Shown: in pieces, positions 35,241 to 43,331 of the stretch
How the letters are laid out: every line of letters begins with the position of its first letter
Position numbering within the stretch: the first letter of the stretch is position 1
Source of the DNA: Chitinophagales bacterium
GTDB taxonomy: Bacteria; Bacteroidota; Bacteroidia; Chitinophagales; UBA8649
Assembly: GCA_020635975.1 (NCBI GenBank)
Contig: JACJYT010000017.1
Span: forward strand, 1-44,674
Length of the DNA: 44,674 bases
Direction: 5' to 3'
The notes under the pieces: generated by a model
Seen by the model: the letters and a program-made list of their open reading frames with translations, nothing else
Databases searched by the model: none
What the model was told of the DNA's origin: nothing
Program-made: the position numbers and the translations under genes

Positions 35241-36386
35241 ATGGGCACAACTATATTAGCTTTATTAGCGGTAGTATTATTTTTTACAATTATTTTCTTT
35301 GTCGCAAAGGCAAGTGAATTGTCTTCTATTGGTAAAGATGCCAATGAAGAAATGGAGTCTACTAGTAATCTTCAAGGTAAATTATTATTTGCTTTCTTGA
35401 TTCTTGGTTTAGGAGCAGTAGCATGGAGTTTCTTTGAATTAGGTCCGCGTATGCTTCCTCAGGCGGCAAGTGAGCATGGTGTTTTGATCGACGATATGTT
35501 TAATATTACCACCGTGGTTGCCATGTTGGTTTTTGTTCTTACTCATATTGCTCTATTAAGCTTTGCTTATATGTATCGATATAGAAGAGATAAACAAGCT
35601 TATTTCTTTCCTCATAGTAACAAATTGGAAATGATTTGGACAGTAATTCCAGCTATCGTTTTAACGTTTTTAGTATTCAGAGGAATTAGTGCTTGGAATC
35701 AAATATTTGATTTCGAAAAGTTAGAAGGCAATACAGAAGTATTGAAATTTGAAGCAACAGCTAAGCAATTTGGTTGGATCTTACGTTACCCTGGTCCAGA
35801 TGGAGAATTTGGAAATAGAATTATTGATTCAGAGCATATCAATCAAATGAATGAGTTAGGTATTGATTGGGAAGATAAGAATAGTCATGATGATTTCTTT
35901 GCTGACGAGATAGTTTTAGTTAAAGGAAAACCTACTATCGTTAAACTAGGAGCACAAGACGTATTACATGGTTTTTACTTACCTCATTTTAGAGTGAAAA
36001 TGGACTGTGTGCCAGGCATGCCAACACAATTTATGTTTACTCCAGCTTATACTACACAAGAGTATCAAGCCCTATTAAGTACGAAAAAGTACTGGCAACA
36101 AATTAATCCAGAAACGGGCAATCCGAAATGGCAAGATTTTACCTTTGAGTTAGCTTGTACTGAGCTTTGCGGAAAGTCGCACTTTGCAATGCAAAAAGTT
36201 GTTCGAGTAGTTACGCAAGAAGAGTATGATAAATGGGTAATTGAAAAGAACAGATCTTACTATTATTCAGTAATTAATCCAGACGCTAGTCCAGAGCTTG
36301 TTGAAGTGGCTCCTGTAGAACTAGTAGTGGATAGCTTACTTGAAGTAGTGGATAGTACTTTAATGGAAGTAGTTGCGGCACATTAA
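35241..36386 (+). CDS. ctaC: Cytochrome c oxidase subunit II
   Basis: Subunit II accepts electrons from ACIII cytochromes through the binuclear CuA centre. The CuA motif is CTELCGKSHFAM (C306, E308, C310, H314, M317), with the second His earlier in the cupredoxin domain. There is no CxxCH, so the enzyme is aa3 rather than caa3. Four hydrophobic segments (about 3-22, 48-68, 85-112, 130-150) are present, where the classical protein has two. The C-terminal tail after about 355 is a Val/Glu/Leu repeat of unknown use. The gene follows actF by 12 bases, which fits an ACIII-oxidase supercomplex. Confidence 0.96.
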   Translation: MGTTILALLAVVLFFTIIFFVAKASELSSIGKDANEEMESTSNLQGKLLFAFLILGLGAVAWSFFELGPRMLPQAASEHGVLIDDMFNITTVVAMLVFVLTHIALLSFAYMYRYRRDKQAYFFPHSNKLEMIWTVIPAIVLTFLVFRGISAWNQIFDFEKLEGNTEVLKFEATAKQFGWILRYPGPDGEFGNRIIDSEHINQMNELGIDWEDKNSHDDFFADEIVLVKGKPTIVKLGAQDVLHGFYLPHFRVKMDCVPGMPTQFMFTPAYTTQEYQALLSTKKYWQQINPETGNPKWQDFTFELACTELCGKSHFAMQKVVRVVTQEEYDKWVIEKNRSYYYSVINPDASPELVEVAPVELVVDSLLEVVDSTLMEVVAAH

Positions 36387-36417
36387 TATTTAAAAAGAGA
36401 ATTTAAAAATAAATTTC

Positions 36418-38214
36418 ATGAGCGAAGTTACAGCACATCACGATTTAGAACACGGAGCACACCACGATGACCACCATGAGTCAAGTTGGTTAACAACGTA
36501 TATCTTTAGTCAAGATCACAAAATGATTGCCAAGCAATTCCTAGTAACAGGAATTTTTTGGGCATTTATTGGTGGTTTGCTTTCTTTATTTTTCCGTTTA
36601 CAATTGGCTTGGCCTAATGAAACTTTTCCAATATTGGAGAGTTTGCTAGGTTCTTGGGCAGAAGGAGGAAAATTGAGTAATGAATTTTACTATGCTTTGG
36701 TAACTATGCATGGTACAATTTTAGTATTCTTCGTATTAACAGCTGGTTTAAGTGGAACCTTTGCAAACTTCTTGATTCCTTTGCAAATTGGAGCTAGAGA
36801 TATGGCATCACCATTAATGAATATGCTTTCTTATTGGTTCTTCTTTGCAGCGAGCGTGGTGCTTTTCTTGTCCTTTTTCATTCAAACTGGACCTGCATCT
36901 GGGGGTTGGACAGCTTATCCACCCTTAAATGGTATGCGTGATATTGCTATCAATAAAGGATCTGGCTTAGGTTTTGATATGTGGATTGGAAGTATGACTC
37001 TGTTTATTGTTGGTAGTACTTTAGGTAGTTTGAACTACGTAGCCACTGTTATCAATATGAGAACCAAGGGAATGAGTTTCACAAAAATGCCTCTAGTGAT
37101 TTGGGCTTTGATGTTTACGGCTGTTCTGGGTATTTTAGCTTTCCCTGCGCTATTGGCCGCTTGTGGATTATTAGAATTCGATAGACTTTTAGGTACTAGT
37201 TTTTATTTGAATAACATTGTAATTAATGGTGATTTACAAGCCTATAAAGGTGGCAGTCCATTAATTTTCCAACACTTATTTTGGTTCTTAGGCCACCCAG
37301 AGGTATATATTATTATCTTCCCAGCTATGGGTATTGTGTCTGAAGTTCTCTCTGTTCATGCCAAAAAACCGGTATTTGGTTATAAGGCCATGATTTTATC
37401 TCTAGGTGCAATTTTAGTGATTGGTTTCTTTGTATGGGCGCACCATATGTTCGTAACAGGTATGAGTCCAACGATAGGTAAAGTGTTCGTTATTTTTACA
37501 CTTTTAATTGCAATTCCTTCAGCTATTAAGGTATTTAACTGGATTACTACTATTTGGAGAGGTAATTTAAGATTCACTCCACCGATGATGTTTGCTATTG
37601 GCTTTGTGTCTTTGTTTATCTCGGGAGGTATAACAGGTATTCATTTAGGTAATTCTACTATTGATATCCAATTACACGATTCTTACTTTGTTGTGGGTCA
37701 CTTTCATATCGTAATGGGAGTAGCAGCTTTCTTCGGTATGTGGGCAGGGGTATATCAGTGGTTCCCGAAGATGTTTGGTCGTTTTATGAATCCAACCTTA
37801 GGTTATATTCATTTCTGGGGATCAATCATCGGAGGTTACATGGTATTTTTCCCTATGCACTTTATGGCTGGTGTTCCAAGAAGATATTATGCTTTTGATC
37901 AGTTCCAGTCTTTCAATAATTTTACCGATGTTAATGTTTTCATGACCTTAGCAGCATTCTTAGTTTTTGCAGCTCAAATTGTTTTCTTGATAAACTTCTT
38001 CTACAGTATGTTCAAAGGAAAGGAAATGACAGAGGATAATTTAAACCCTTGGGGAGCAAATACTTTAGAATGGACAACCTCAGTTCATCCTGGACATGGA
38101 AACTGGGAGGGTGATTTACCTGAAGTACACAGATGGCCATATGATTATAGCACAAATGGTAAGGAGATTAATCCACAAAATATGCCATTAGGCGAAGGAG
38201 AAGAAGCACATTAA
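36418..38214 (+). CDS. ctaD: Cytochrome c oxidase subunit I
   Basis: Catalytic heme-copper subunit of 598 residues, reducing oxygen to water and pumping protons. Visible landmarks are GHPEVY (292-297, CuB His and cross-linked Tyr), the CuB pair H342-H343, and GHFHIVMG with heme ligands H428 and H430. The Glu of GHPEVY and the Asp of GARDMASP fit an A1-type enzyme with a D-channel. The first 20 residues contain seven histidines, a cytoplasmic tail outside the conserved core. It is transcribed between ctaC and ctaB, with only two bases before the latter. Confidence 0.98.
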   Translation: MSEVTAHHDLEHGAHHDDHHESSWLTTYIFSQDHKMIAKQFLVTGIFWAFIGGLLSLFFRLQLAWPNETFPILESLLGSWAEGGKLSNEFYYALVTMHGTILVFFVLTAGLSGTFANFLIPLQIGARDMASPLMNMLSYWFFFAASVVLFLSFFIQTGPASGGWTAYPPLNGMRDIAINKGSGLGFDMWIGSMTLFIVGSTLGSLNYVATVINMRTKGMSFTKMPLVIWALMFTAVLGILAFPALLAACGLLEFDRLLGTSFYLNNIVINGDLQAYKGGSPLIFQHLFWFLGHPEVYIIIFPAMGIVSEVLSVHAKKPVFGYKAMILSLGAILVIGFFVWAHHMFVTGMSPTIGKVFVIFTLLIAIPSAIKVFNWITTIWRGNLRFTPPMMFAIGFVSLFISGGITGIHLGNSTIDIQLHDSYFVVGHFHIVMGVAAFFGMWAGVYQWFPKMFGRFMNPTLGYIHFWGSIIGGYMVFFPMHFMAGVPRRYYAFDQFQSFNNFTDVNVFMTLAAFLVFAAQIVFLINFFYSMFKGKEMTEDNLNPWGANTLEWTTSVHPGHGNWEGDLPEVHRWPYDYSTNGKEINPQNMPLGEGEEAH

Positions 38215-38216
38215 TA

Positions 38217-39116
38217 ATGGCTAAAAGTAAGAACATATCATTTTCAATACTTGCTTTGGTTGGAGCGAAACTTTCGGATTTAGCACAATTGTATAAATTG
38301 CGTCTAGGTTCTTTAGTGGTATTCTCCTCTCTAATTGGCTATCTATTGGTAATTCCTGCTGTTGACTTTGCAGCTTTGTTCTTTTTGTCTCTTGGTGGTT
38401 TCTTAGTAACAGGAGCTTCTAATGCATTTAATCAAATATTTGAAAGAGATGTAGATGCCTTGATGGATAGAACGAAGAATAGACCAATTCCAACCCAAAG
38501 GATGTCGCTTATAGAAGCAAGTTTGTGGGCTGGTATAGCAGCAGTTTTTGGTTTGTTAATTCTTACTTTCTTCTTTAATGCCATTGTGGGCTTGCTTTCG
38601 GCTGTATCTCTAATTACCTATGCCTTTATTTACACGCCACTAAAAAGAGTACATCCAATAGCAGTATTTGTAGGAGCAATACCTGGTGCTTTGCCTCCAA
38701 TGATTGGAGCCGTGGCTGCGAATGGATTAATAGGAAATACCGCGATATACGTGTTTTTGATTCAATTTATTTGGCAATTTCCTCATTTTTGGGCGATAGC
38801 TTGGGTTTCTTATGAAGATTACGCCAAAGCGGGAATAATGCTGCTACCTTCTAAGGCAGGAAAGGATAAAAGTAGTGCCATTAATATTTTAATTTATACT
38901 GCGACCTTATTGCCTTTAAGTATTCTGTTGTTTATGCTTAATTATATCGGCTTTGTGGCCTTGATTTCTTTGTTAATTTCTGCAATAGTATTTTTAATTC
39001 CTTGTATTCAGTTGCTTGGGGATTTAAGTGATCGCAATGCAAGAAAGGTGATGTTCGCTTCATTTTTTTATTTACCAGTAGCTTTAATTGGGCTATTAAT
39101 AGATATACTTTTATAA
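38217..39116 (+). CDS. ctaB: Heme O synthase (protoheme IX farnesyltransferase)
   Basis: Membrane enzyme that attaches a farnesyl group to heme B, giving heme O, the precursor of heme A for the oxidase encoded beside it. The 299-residue protein has about nine helices and the prenyltransferase Asp motif NAFNQIFERDVDALMDRT (69-86, followed by KNRP). A second conserved loop contains YTPLKRVHP. The gene starts two bases after ctaD. The next enzyme, heme A synthase (CtaA), is not in the window. Confidence 0.97.
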   Translation: MAKSKNISFSILALVGAKLSDLAQLYKLRLGSLVVFSSLIGYLLVIPAVDFAALFFLSLGGFLVTGASNAFNQIFERDVDALMDRTKNRPIPTQRMSLIEASLWAGIAAVFGLLILTFFFNAIVGLLSAVSLITYAFIYTPLKRVHPIAVFVGAIPGALPPMIGAVAANGLIGNTAIYVFLIQFIWQFPHFWAIAWVSYEDYAKAGIMLLPSKAGKDKSSAINILIYTATLLPLSILLFMLNYIGFVALISLLISAIVFLIPCIQLLGDLSDRNARKVMFASFFYLPVALIGLLIDILL

Positions 39117-39119
39117 GCA

Positions 39120-39743
39120 ATGGCTAGTGCGGTACTAACATACAATAAAAACAATAACAATCTAAGCAAGAACAGAATTGCTTTAAAAATGATGTTATAT
39201 ATTGGCATGGCTAGTATAACTATGTTTTTTGCTGTAACAACTAGTGCTTTGCTTGTAAAGAAAGCTGATGGTTTAAATTGGGCTCAGTTTCCTTTACCTA
39301 ATATTTTTGCTCTAAGTAGTTTAGTTGCTGTTTTATCTAGCTTAGCCTTTTATTTTAGTAGACGTTTATACTTACAAGCTAAATTTAAAGCCTTCAGAGC
39401 TGTATTGGCTTTGAGTGCTATTATTAGTATAGTGTTTTTGTTTTCTCAATTTATGGGCTTCAAAGCTTTGGAAGCAATGGGTTTGCCATTAACAGGTAAT
39501 GTTTCTGGTTCGTTTATTTATTTCTTGGCGATTACTCATGGAGTTCATATTGTTGTGGGAGTAGTTGTAGTCTTTTTTATGTGGTGGAAATCTTACCGTG
39601 CTCGCTTGAATAATGCTTTTGAGGCGCAGGGTAAATTGAATCCAAATAGAGTAGTGGCTCTAGAATTATTAACCAGCTATTGGCATTTTGTAAATGGTCT
39701 TTGGTTGTATTTATTTTTGTTTTTTTATTTTATTTATCAATAA
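39120..39743 (+). CDS. Cytochrome c oxidase subunit III-like protein (first copy)
   Basis: The 207-residue protein has five hydrophobic helices and the subunit III segments FIYFLAITHGVHIVVGVV and SYWHFVNGLWLYLF near its end. It is shorter and more diverged than the second copy that follows six bases later. The two probably serve the same oxidase, one perhaps as assembly or structural partner. It starts three bases after ctaB. Confidence 0.85.
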   Translation: MASAVLTYNKNNNNLSKNRIALKMMLYIGMASITMFFAVTTSALLVKKADGLNWAQFPLPNIFALSSLVAVLSSLAFYFSRRLYLQAKFKAFRAVLALSAIISIVFLFSQFMGFKALEAMGLPLTGNVSGSFIYFLAITHGVHIVVGVVVVFFMWWKSYRARLNNAFEAQGKLNPNRVVALELLTSYWHFVNGLWLYLFLFFYFIYQ

Positions 39744-39749
39744 TTAATT

Positions 39750-40433
39750 ATGTCAGCAGAATCTAAAGGAGGATATCAAGTGCACGAATGGGAAAGTCTT
39801 AAAGGACCTTTCAATGCCAGCTATGGTAAAGTGATGATGTGGTATTTTTTAATTTCGGATACCTTCGTATTCGCAGCATTTTTGGTTGCTTATGCAGCAG
39901 CTCGAATGTCGAACGTAGATATTTGGCCTATGGCAAGTGAGGTGTTTCAATCTATACCTGGCTTGGTAGAACATGGCGCTCCATTGGTGTTTGTTTCTTT
40001 TATGACCTTTGTGCTTATCGTAAGTTCTGTAACCATGGTAAGAGCGGTACAAGAAGGTTTTATGGGGAATAGAAAAGGAGTAATTAAGTATCTTATTCCT
40101 ACCATCGTGATGGGTTTAACTTTCTTAGGATGTCAGTATTTGGAGTGGACACATTTAATCCATGAGGGAATGACGATGTGGCATACGCCATTTAGTGCTC
40201 TTGGACATGGAGAAGGTCCGCAACAATTTGGGATGTTCTTCTTTACCATAACTGGTTTTCATGGACTTCACGTTATCACTGGAGTAATATTAAATATCTG
40301 GTTGTTAATTGAAACGGCAAAAGGTCGTTTTGATGTAATAGGAAACTATGGAATGGTAGAAAAAGTTGGCTTGTTCTGGCACTTTGTAGATTTGGTTTGG
40401 GTGTATGTATTCTTAGCATACTATTTATTATAA
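39750..40433 (+). CDS. ctaE: Cytochrome c oxidase subunit III
   Basis: The 227-residue protein has about five to six helices and typical subunit III landmarks: WYFLISDTFVFAAFLVAY near the start, FFTITGFHGLHVITG in the middle and FWHFVDLVWVYVFLAYYLL at the C-terminus. It stabilises subunit I and its proton uptake. This is the better conserved of two adjacent subunit III genes. A 29-base gap separates it from the subunit IV gene. Confidence 0.93.
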   Translation: MSAESKGGYQVHEWESLKGPFNASYGKVMMWYFLISDTFVFAAFLVAYAAARMSNVDIWPMASEVFQSIPGLVEHGAPLVFVSFMTFVLIVSSVTMVRAVQEGFMGNRKGVIKYLIPTIVMGLTFLGCQYLEWTHLIHEGMTMWHTPFSALGHGEGPQQFGMFFFTITGFHGLHVITGVILNIWLLIETAKGRFDVIGNYGMVEKVGLFWHFVDLVWVYVFLAYYLL

Positions 40434-40462
40434 TATTTATTTATCAAGAAAATTTTAGAGCG

Positions 40463-40807
40463 ATGGCACACATGACTCAAGAAGAATATCAACAAAATAA
40501 AAAGGATGTTTATTTTACAACTGGCATACTTGCAGTAGTTACTGTTGTGGAAGTAGGTTTATCTATTTTGTTTGAAAAGTATATTGGAGATCCTAGATGG
40601 ATATTAATGGTGTTTGTAACCTTAGCAAGTCTTGTTAAAGCCTATTGGATTATGAAGGTGTTTATGCACGTGGGACATGAAAAGAAAGGTTTTATCTTTA
40701 CAATTTTGTTTCCATTCGTATTTTTGGTTTGGGCGATTTTAGCTTTTGCATTAGATGGTTTACATTATTTCGAAATGAGAGAAATTTTGAACGGAATTTT
40801 TTATTAA
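40463..40807 (+). CDS. Cytochrome c oxidase subunit IV-like small membrane protein
   Basis: The ATG at 40463 gives 114 residues (MAHMTQEEYQ...); a longer frame from 40397 overlaps ctaE and adds a spurious hydrophobic leader. Three hydrophobic helices at about 21-38, 48-68 and 78-100 match the bacterial subunit IV (CtaF-like) family in size and layout, including the KAYWIMKVFMHVGHE segment. It is a non-catalytic subunit of the aa3 oxidase. Its position after the subunit III genes is usual. Confidence 0.88.
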   Translation: MAHMTQEEYQQNKKDVYFTTGILAVVTVVEVGLSILFEKYIGDPRWILMVFVTLASLVKAYWIMKVFMHVGHEKKGFIFTILFPFVFLVWAILAFALDGLHYFEMREILNGIFY

Positions 40808-40810
40808 ATC

Positions 40811-41518
40811 ATGAGTTCTAATCCAACTAAGGGCAATGGAAAGCAATGGATGATATTTATTGCTCTGTTGCCTTTTTTGTTTTTCGGAATTTTCCATCTT
40901 TATACTAAGCAAGCTAGAGAGGATTTAAGTACCATGAAATATCCTCGCAAAATGTATCCTCTTGGTCTAGATACCATCCTAGAGGGAAATTTCAAAAGAA
41001 TAGACACGGTTTATCATAAAGTGCCAGATTTCCTAGCAGTGAATCAGTTTAATCAAGAAATTTCTCAAAGTGATTTTAGTGATAAAATTATCATTGTAGA
41101 TTTTTTCTTTACTTCTTGTCCTAGTATTTGTCCAAAAATGTCTACCCAATTAGAAAGGGTACAAGAAAATTTTATTCGAGAAGATAAGTTGGTGATTCTT
41201 TCCTTTAGTATAGATCCGCTCAGAGATACGCCTGAGAAATTGAAGGAGTATGCTAATAGCTATAATGCGGTTCCGGGTAAATGGCATTTTTTAAATACGG
41301 ATAAGGAACAAATTTATTCTTTAGCACAAAGCGGTTTTAAAATGACTGCAATGGATAGCGGAGGGGATGAAGCGCACGATGGCTTTGTACACACAGAACG
41401 ATTTGTACTGATTGATCCTAATTGGACAATCAGAGGATATTATGATGGAACTTCAGAGAAGGATGTGAATGTTATGATGGGAGATATTTTATTATTGACA
41501 GAAGAATTTAGAAGGTAA
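40811..41518 (+). CDS. SCO1/SenC family copper chaperone
   Basis: SCO proteins deliver copper to the CuA site of subunit II. The 235-residue protein has an N-terminal membrane anchor (about 12-31) and a thioredoxin-like domain facing the periplasm. Copper ligands are C103 and C107 in TSCPSICPKM and H194 in DGFVHTERF. All three are present, so it should be active. It starts three bases after the subunit IV gene and ends one base before the DUF420 gene. Confidence 0.94.
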   Translation: MSSNPTKGNGKQWMIFIALLPFLFFGIFHLYTKQAREDLSTMKYPRKMYPLGLDTILEGNFKRIDTVYHKVPDFLAVNQFNQEISQSDFSDKIIIVDFFFTSCPSICPKMSTQLERVQENFIREDKLVILSFSIDPLRDTPEKLKEYANSYNAVPGKWHFLNTDKEQIYSLAQSGFKMTAMDSGGDEAHDGFVHTERFVLIDPNWTIRGYYDGTSEKDVNVMMGDILLLTEEFRR

Positions 41519-41519
41519 T

Positions 41520-42059
41520 ATGGCACTTAAACTAGAAGAAAAAAAAGCAAAGCAGATTATTGTAGCCCTTTCGGTAGTGGTAGCTTTGTTGGTTGCAGTT
41601 TTAAATTGGGGGATAGATAAAAGAATGGTTACTGGTTTGGATTTGGGTTTTTTCCCAAAATTTCATGCCTTCTTGAATAGTATAGTTTCTATTCTCTTGG
41701 TCTTAGCCTTGCTGTTTATAAAGAAGAAGAAGATAAAGCAACATCAAACTTCCATGTTTGCAGCATTTGTAACTAGTGCTGTTTTCTTAGTTTCGTATGT
41801 AGTTTACCACACTTTGGCAGAACCTACTTCTTATGGCGGAGAAGGAACATTAAAATACATTTACTTGTTCTTATTACTAACGCATATAGTTTTGGCTGCA
41901 GTAATGATGCCCTTTATTTTAATGACTTTCTTCTACGCTTGGAGCGATAAAATTGATAAGCATAGAGCTTTAGCAAAAAAAGTATGGCCATTTTGGTTCT
42001 ATGTAGCGGTAAGCGGCGTGATTATCTACTTCATGATTGCTCCTTATTATAATTATTAA
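41520..42059 (+). CDS. DUF420 membrane protein, CtaM/YozB-like oxidase assembly factor
   Basis: The 179-residue protein has about five helices and the conserved histidines of DUF420 (FHAFLNS, VVYHTLAE, LLTHIVLA, DKHRALAKK). In Firmicutes the DUF420 protein CtaM (YozB) is needed to mature the aa3 oxidase, and the location here, one base after a SCO chaperone, supports the same role. The histidines might bind heme or metal; this is an inference. Confidence 0.85.
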   Translation: MALKLEEKKAKQIIVALSVVVALLVAVLNWGIDKRMVTGLDLGFFPKFHAFLNSIVSILLVLALLFIKKKKIKQHQTSMFAAFVTSAVFLVSYVVYHTLAEPTSYGGEGTLKYIYLFLLLTHIVLAAVMMPFILMTFFYAWSDKIDKHRALAKKVWPFWFYVAVSGVIIYFMIAPYYNY

Positions 42060-42067
42060 TCTTGTGT

Positions 42068-42295
42068 ATGAAAAGAGTTATTCTAAGTTTTCTCTTGCTT
42101 GTGGTAATTCAAGCACAAATTTTTGCCCAATGCGCCATGTGTAAGGCAAGCGCTGAAACTAGTTTAGATGCTGGTGCAAACGAAGCGGCTGGAATTAATG
42201 CAGGAGTTCTTTATGTCTTGGTGATAACTTTTGGTGTGCTAGCTTCTTTGGCCTTTTTGTTTTTTAGAGGACAAGAATTTATGCAAAAGGATTAG
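42068..42295 (+). CDS. Small membrane protein with CxxC motif in the oxidase operon
   Basis: The ATG at 42068 gives 75 residues; the frame could open at a TTG two codons earlier, which is less likely. A signal-like helix (about 4-20) ends with FAQ, followed at once by CAMCKAS (C22, C25). One further helix spans about 46-66 and the end is short and charged. I do not recognise a named family. The CxxC at the outer face, next to SCO and DUF420 genes, suggests copper or heme handling or thiol exchange for oxidase assembly, but that is inference. It is the last gene of the operon; the next gene on the other strand ends one base away. Confidence 0.75.
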   Translation: MKRVILSFLLLVVIQAQIFAQCAMCKASAETSLDAGANEAAGINAGVLYVLVITFGVLASLAFLFFRGQEFMQKD

Positions 42296-42296
42296 C

Positions 42297-43331
42297 TTAA
42301 AATTTAGGACAATAAACTACTTTGTTCGTTTTTTTCTTTTTATTAATCTCTAAAGCATAAATTAAAGATAATTCTGCTCCACCCTGAGCTCTATTAGCTA
42401 AAGTAAGTTTGGATAGCGTGAAATCATAACTGGCACTTATACTAACATTTTTATGGTCGTAACGTAGGGAGGTAATTAAAGCATCAAAGCCAGAATTATA
42501 GGATTTTATAGCATACCATCTTGCCCAAGCTCCAAAATATATAGCATTGCTCACTTGATTCTTAACTTTAGAACTTAAGTTAATTCGATAATAAAGACCA
42601 CTGAGAAATTCTCTATGAGGACCTTGACTGGTGATTATCCAACTAGGAAGTATAGCCTGTTTTTCATTTGCAAAACTTATATCTGCCCCACCATGAACAA
42701 GAAGTTTAGAATGTAAATAATCAGCTTGATTCAAATCACTGGTGTTTACCTGTGGCGAATTCAAATGTGACTGACTAAAACCTAAATAGAAAGAATGTTT
42801 ATTCTGAATTATCGTGTTCCAGACAAGTCCATAGGATAGATCATACTGGAATTTATTCGTTGTAAAAAGACTACCGATCAAAGGCTCAGAATCAAAGGCA
42901 ACAATCTTGCTGAGGTCCGCATTCTGATGAAAAAGTCCGTTTTGAATTCCTAAACTTAATAAATGTTTATTCGAACTCCTTTGTTTACCAAAATTAAGAT
43001 TTACAGAGATTGGAACTTGAATGTTGGTTTGTCTATAACTTAAATCACCTGCAGCATCACTGAAGGCAATAAAACCAATGTTGAGATTGGCCATTTTCCC
43101 CAAGCTAGCAATTCGGCCATCGGCAGATAAGCAAATAGTATTAAAATTGGCACCTGTATTTATCCATTGGTTCTTATAATTGGCAATAAATCGTAAATCT
43201 TGATTAAATAAGCCAGTCATAGCTGGATTAAGGAAAATTGGCGATGCGTGTATTTGTGAAAAATGCACATCTTGCGTCTTGGCTTGAAAAACTAGACTGC
43301 TTAGCAAAAATAATAGTAGATATTTTTTCAT
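42297..43331 (-). CDS. PorP/SprF-family T9SS outer-membrane protein
   Basis: The 344-residue protein has a signal peptide (MKKYLLLFLLSSLVFQAKTQ) and the family start DVHFSQIHASPIFLNPAMTG, followed by a predicted beta-barrel with alternating strands to the end. PorP/SprF proteins anchor or help export type B T9SS substrates. The gene overlaps the upstream surface-protein gene by four bases (ATGA), so the two are translationally coupled, as is usual for SprF-like partners. Its stop faces the stop of the oxidase operon with a single base between. Confidence 0.93.
   Translation of the reverse strand: MKKYLLLFLLSSLVFQAKTQDVHFSQIHASPIFLNPAMTGLFNQDLRFIANYKNQWINTGANFNTICLSADGRIASLGKMANLNIGFIAFSDAAGDLSYRQTNIQVPISVNLNFGKQRSSNKHLLSLGIQNGLFHQNADLSKIVAFDSEPLIGSLFTTNKFQYDLSYGLVWNTIIQNKHSFYLGFSQSHLNSPQVNTSDLNQADYLHSKLLVHGGADISFANEKQAILPSWIITSQGPHREFLSGLYYRINLSSKVKNQVSNAIYFGAWARWYAIKSYNSGFDALITSLRYDHKNVSISASYDFTLSKLTLANRAQGGAELSLIYALEINKKKKTNKVVYCPKF

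Noticed and set aside
40397..40462. Longer start of the subunit IV gene
   Set aside because: It overlaps the end of ctaE in another frame; the ATG at 40463 gives the family's start and size.
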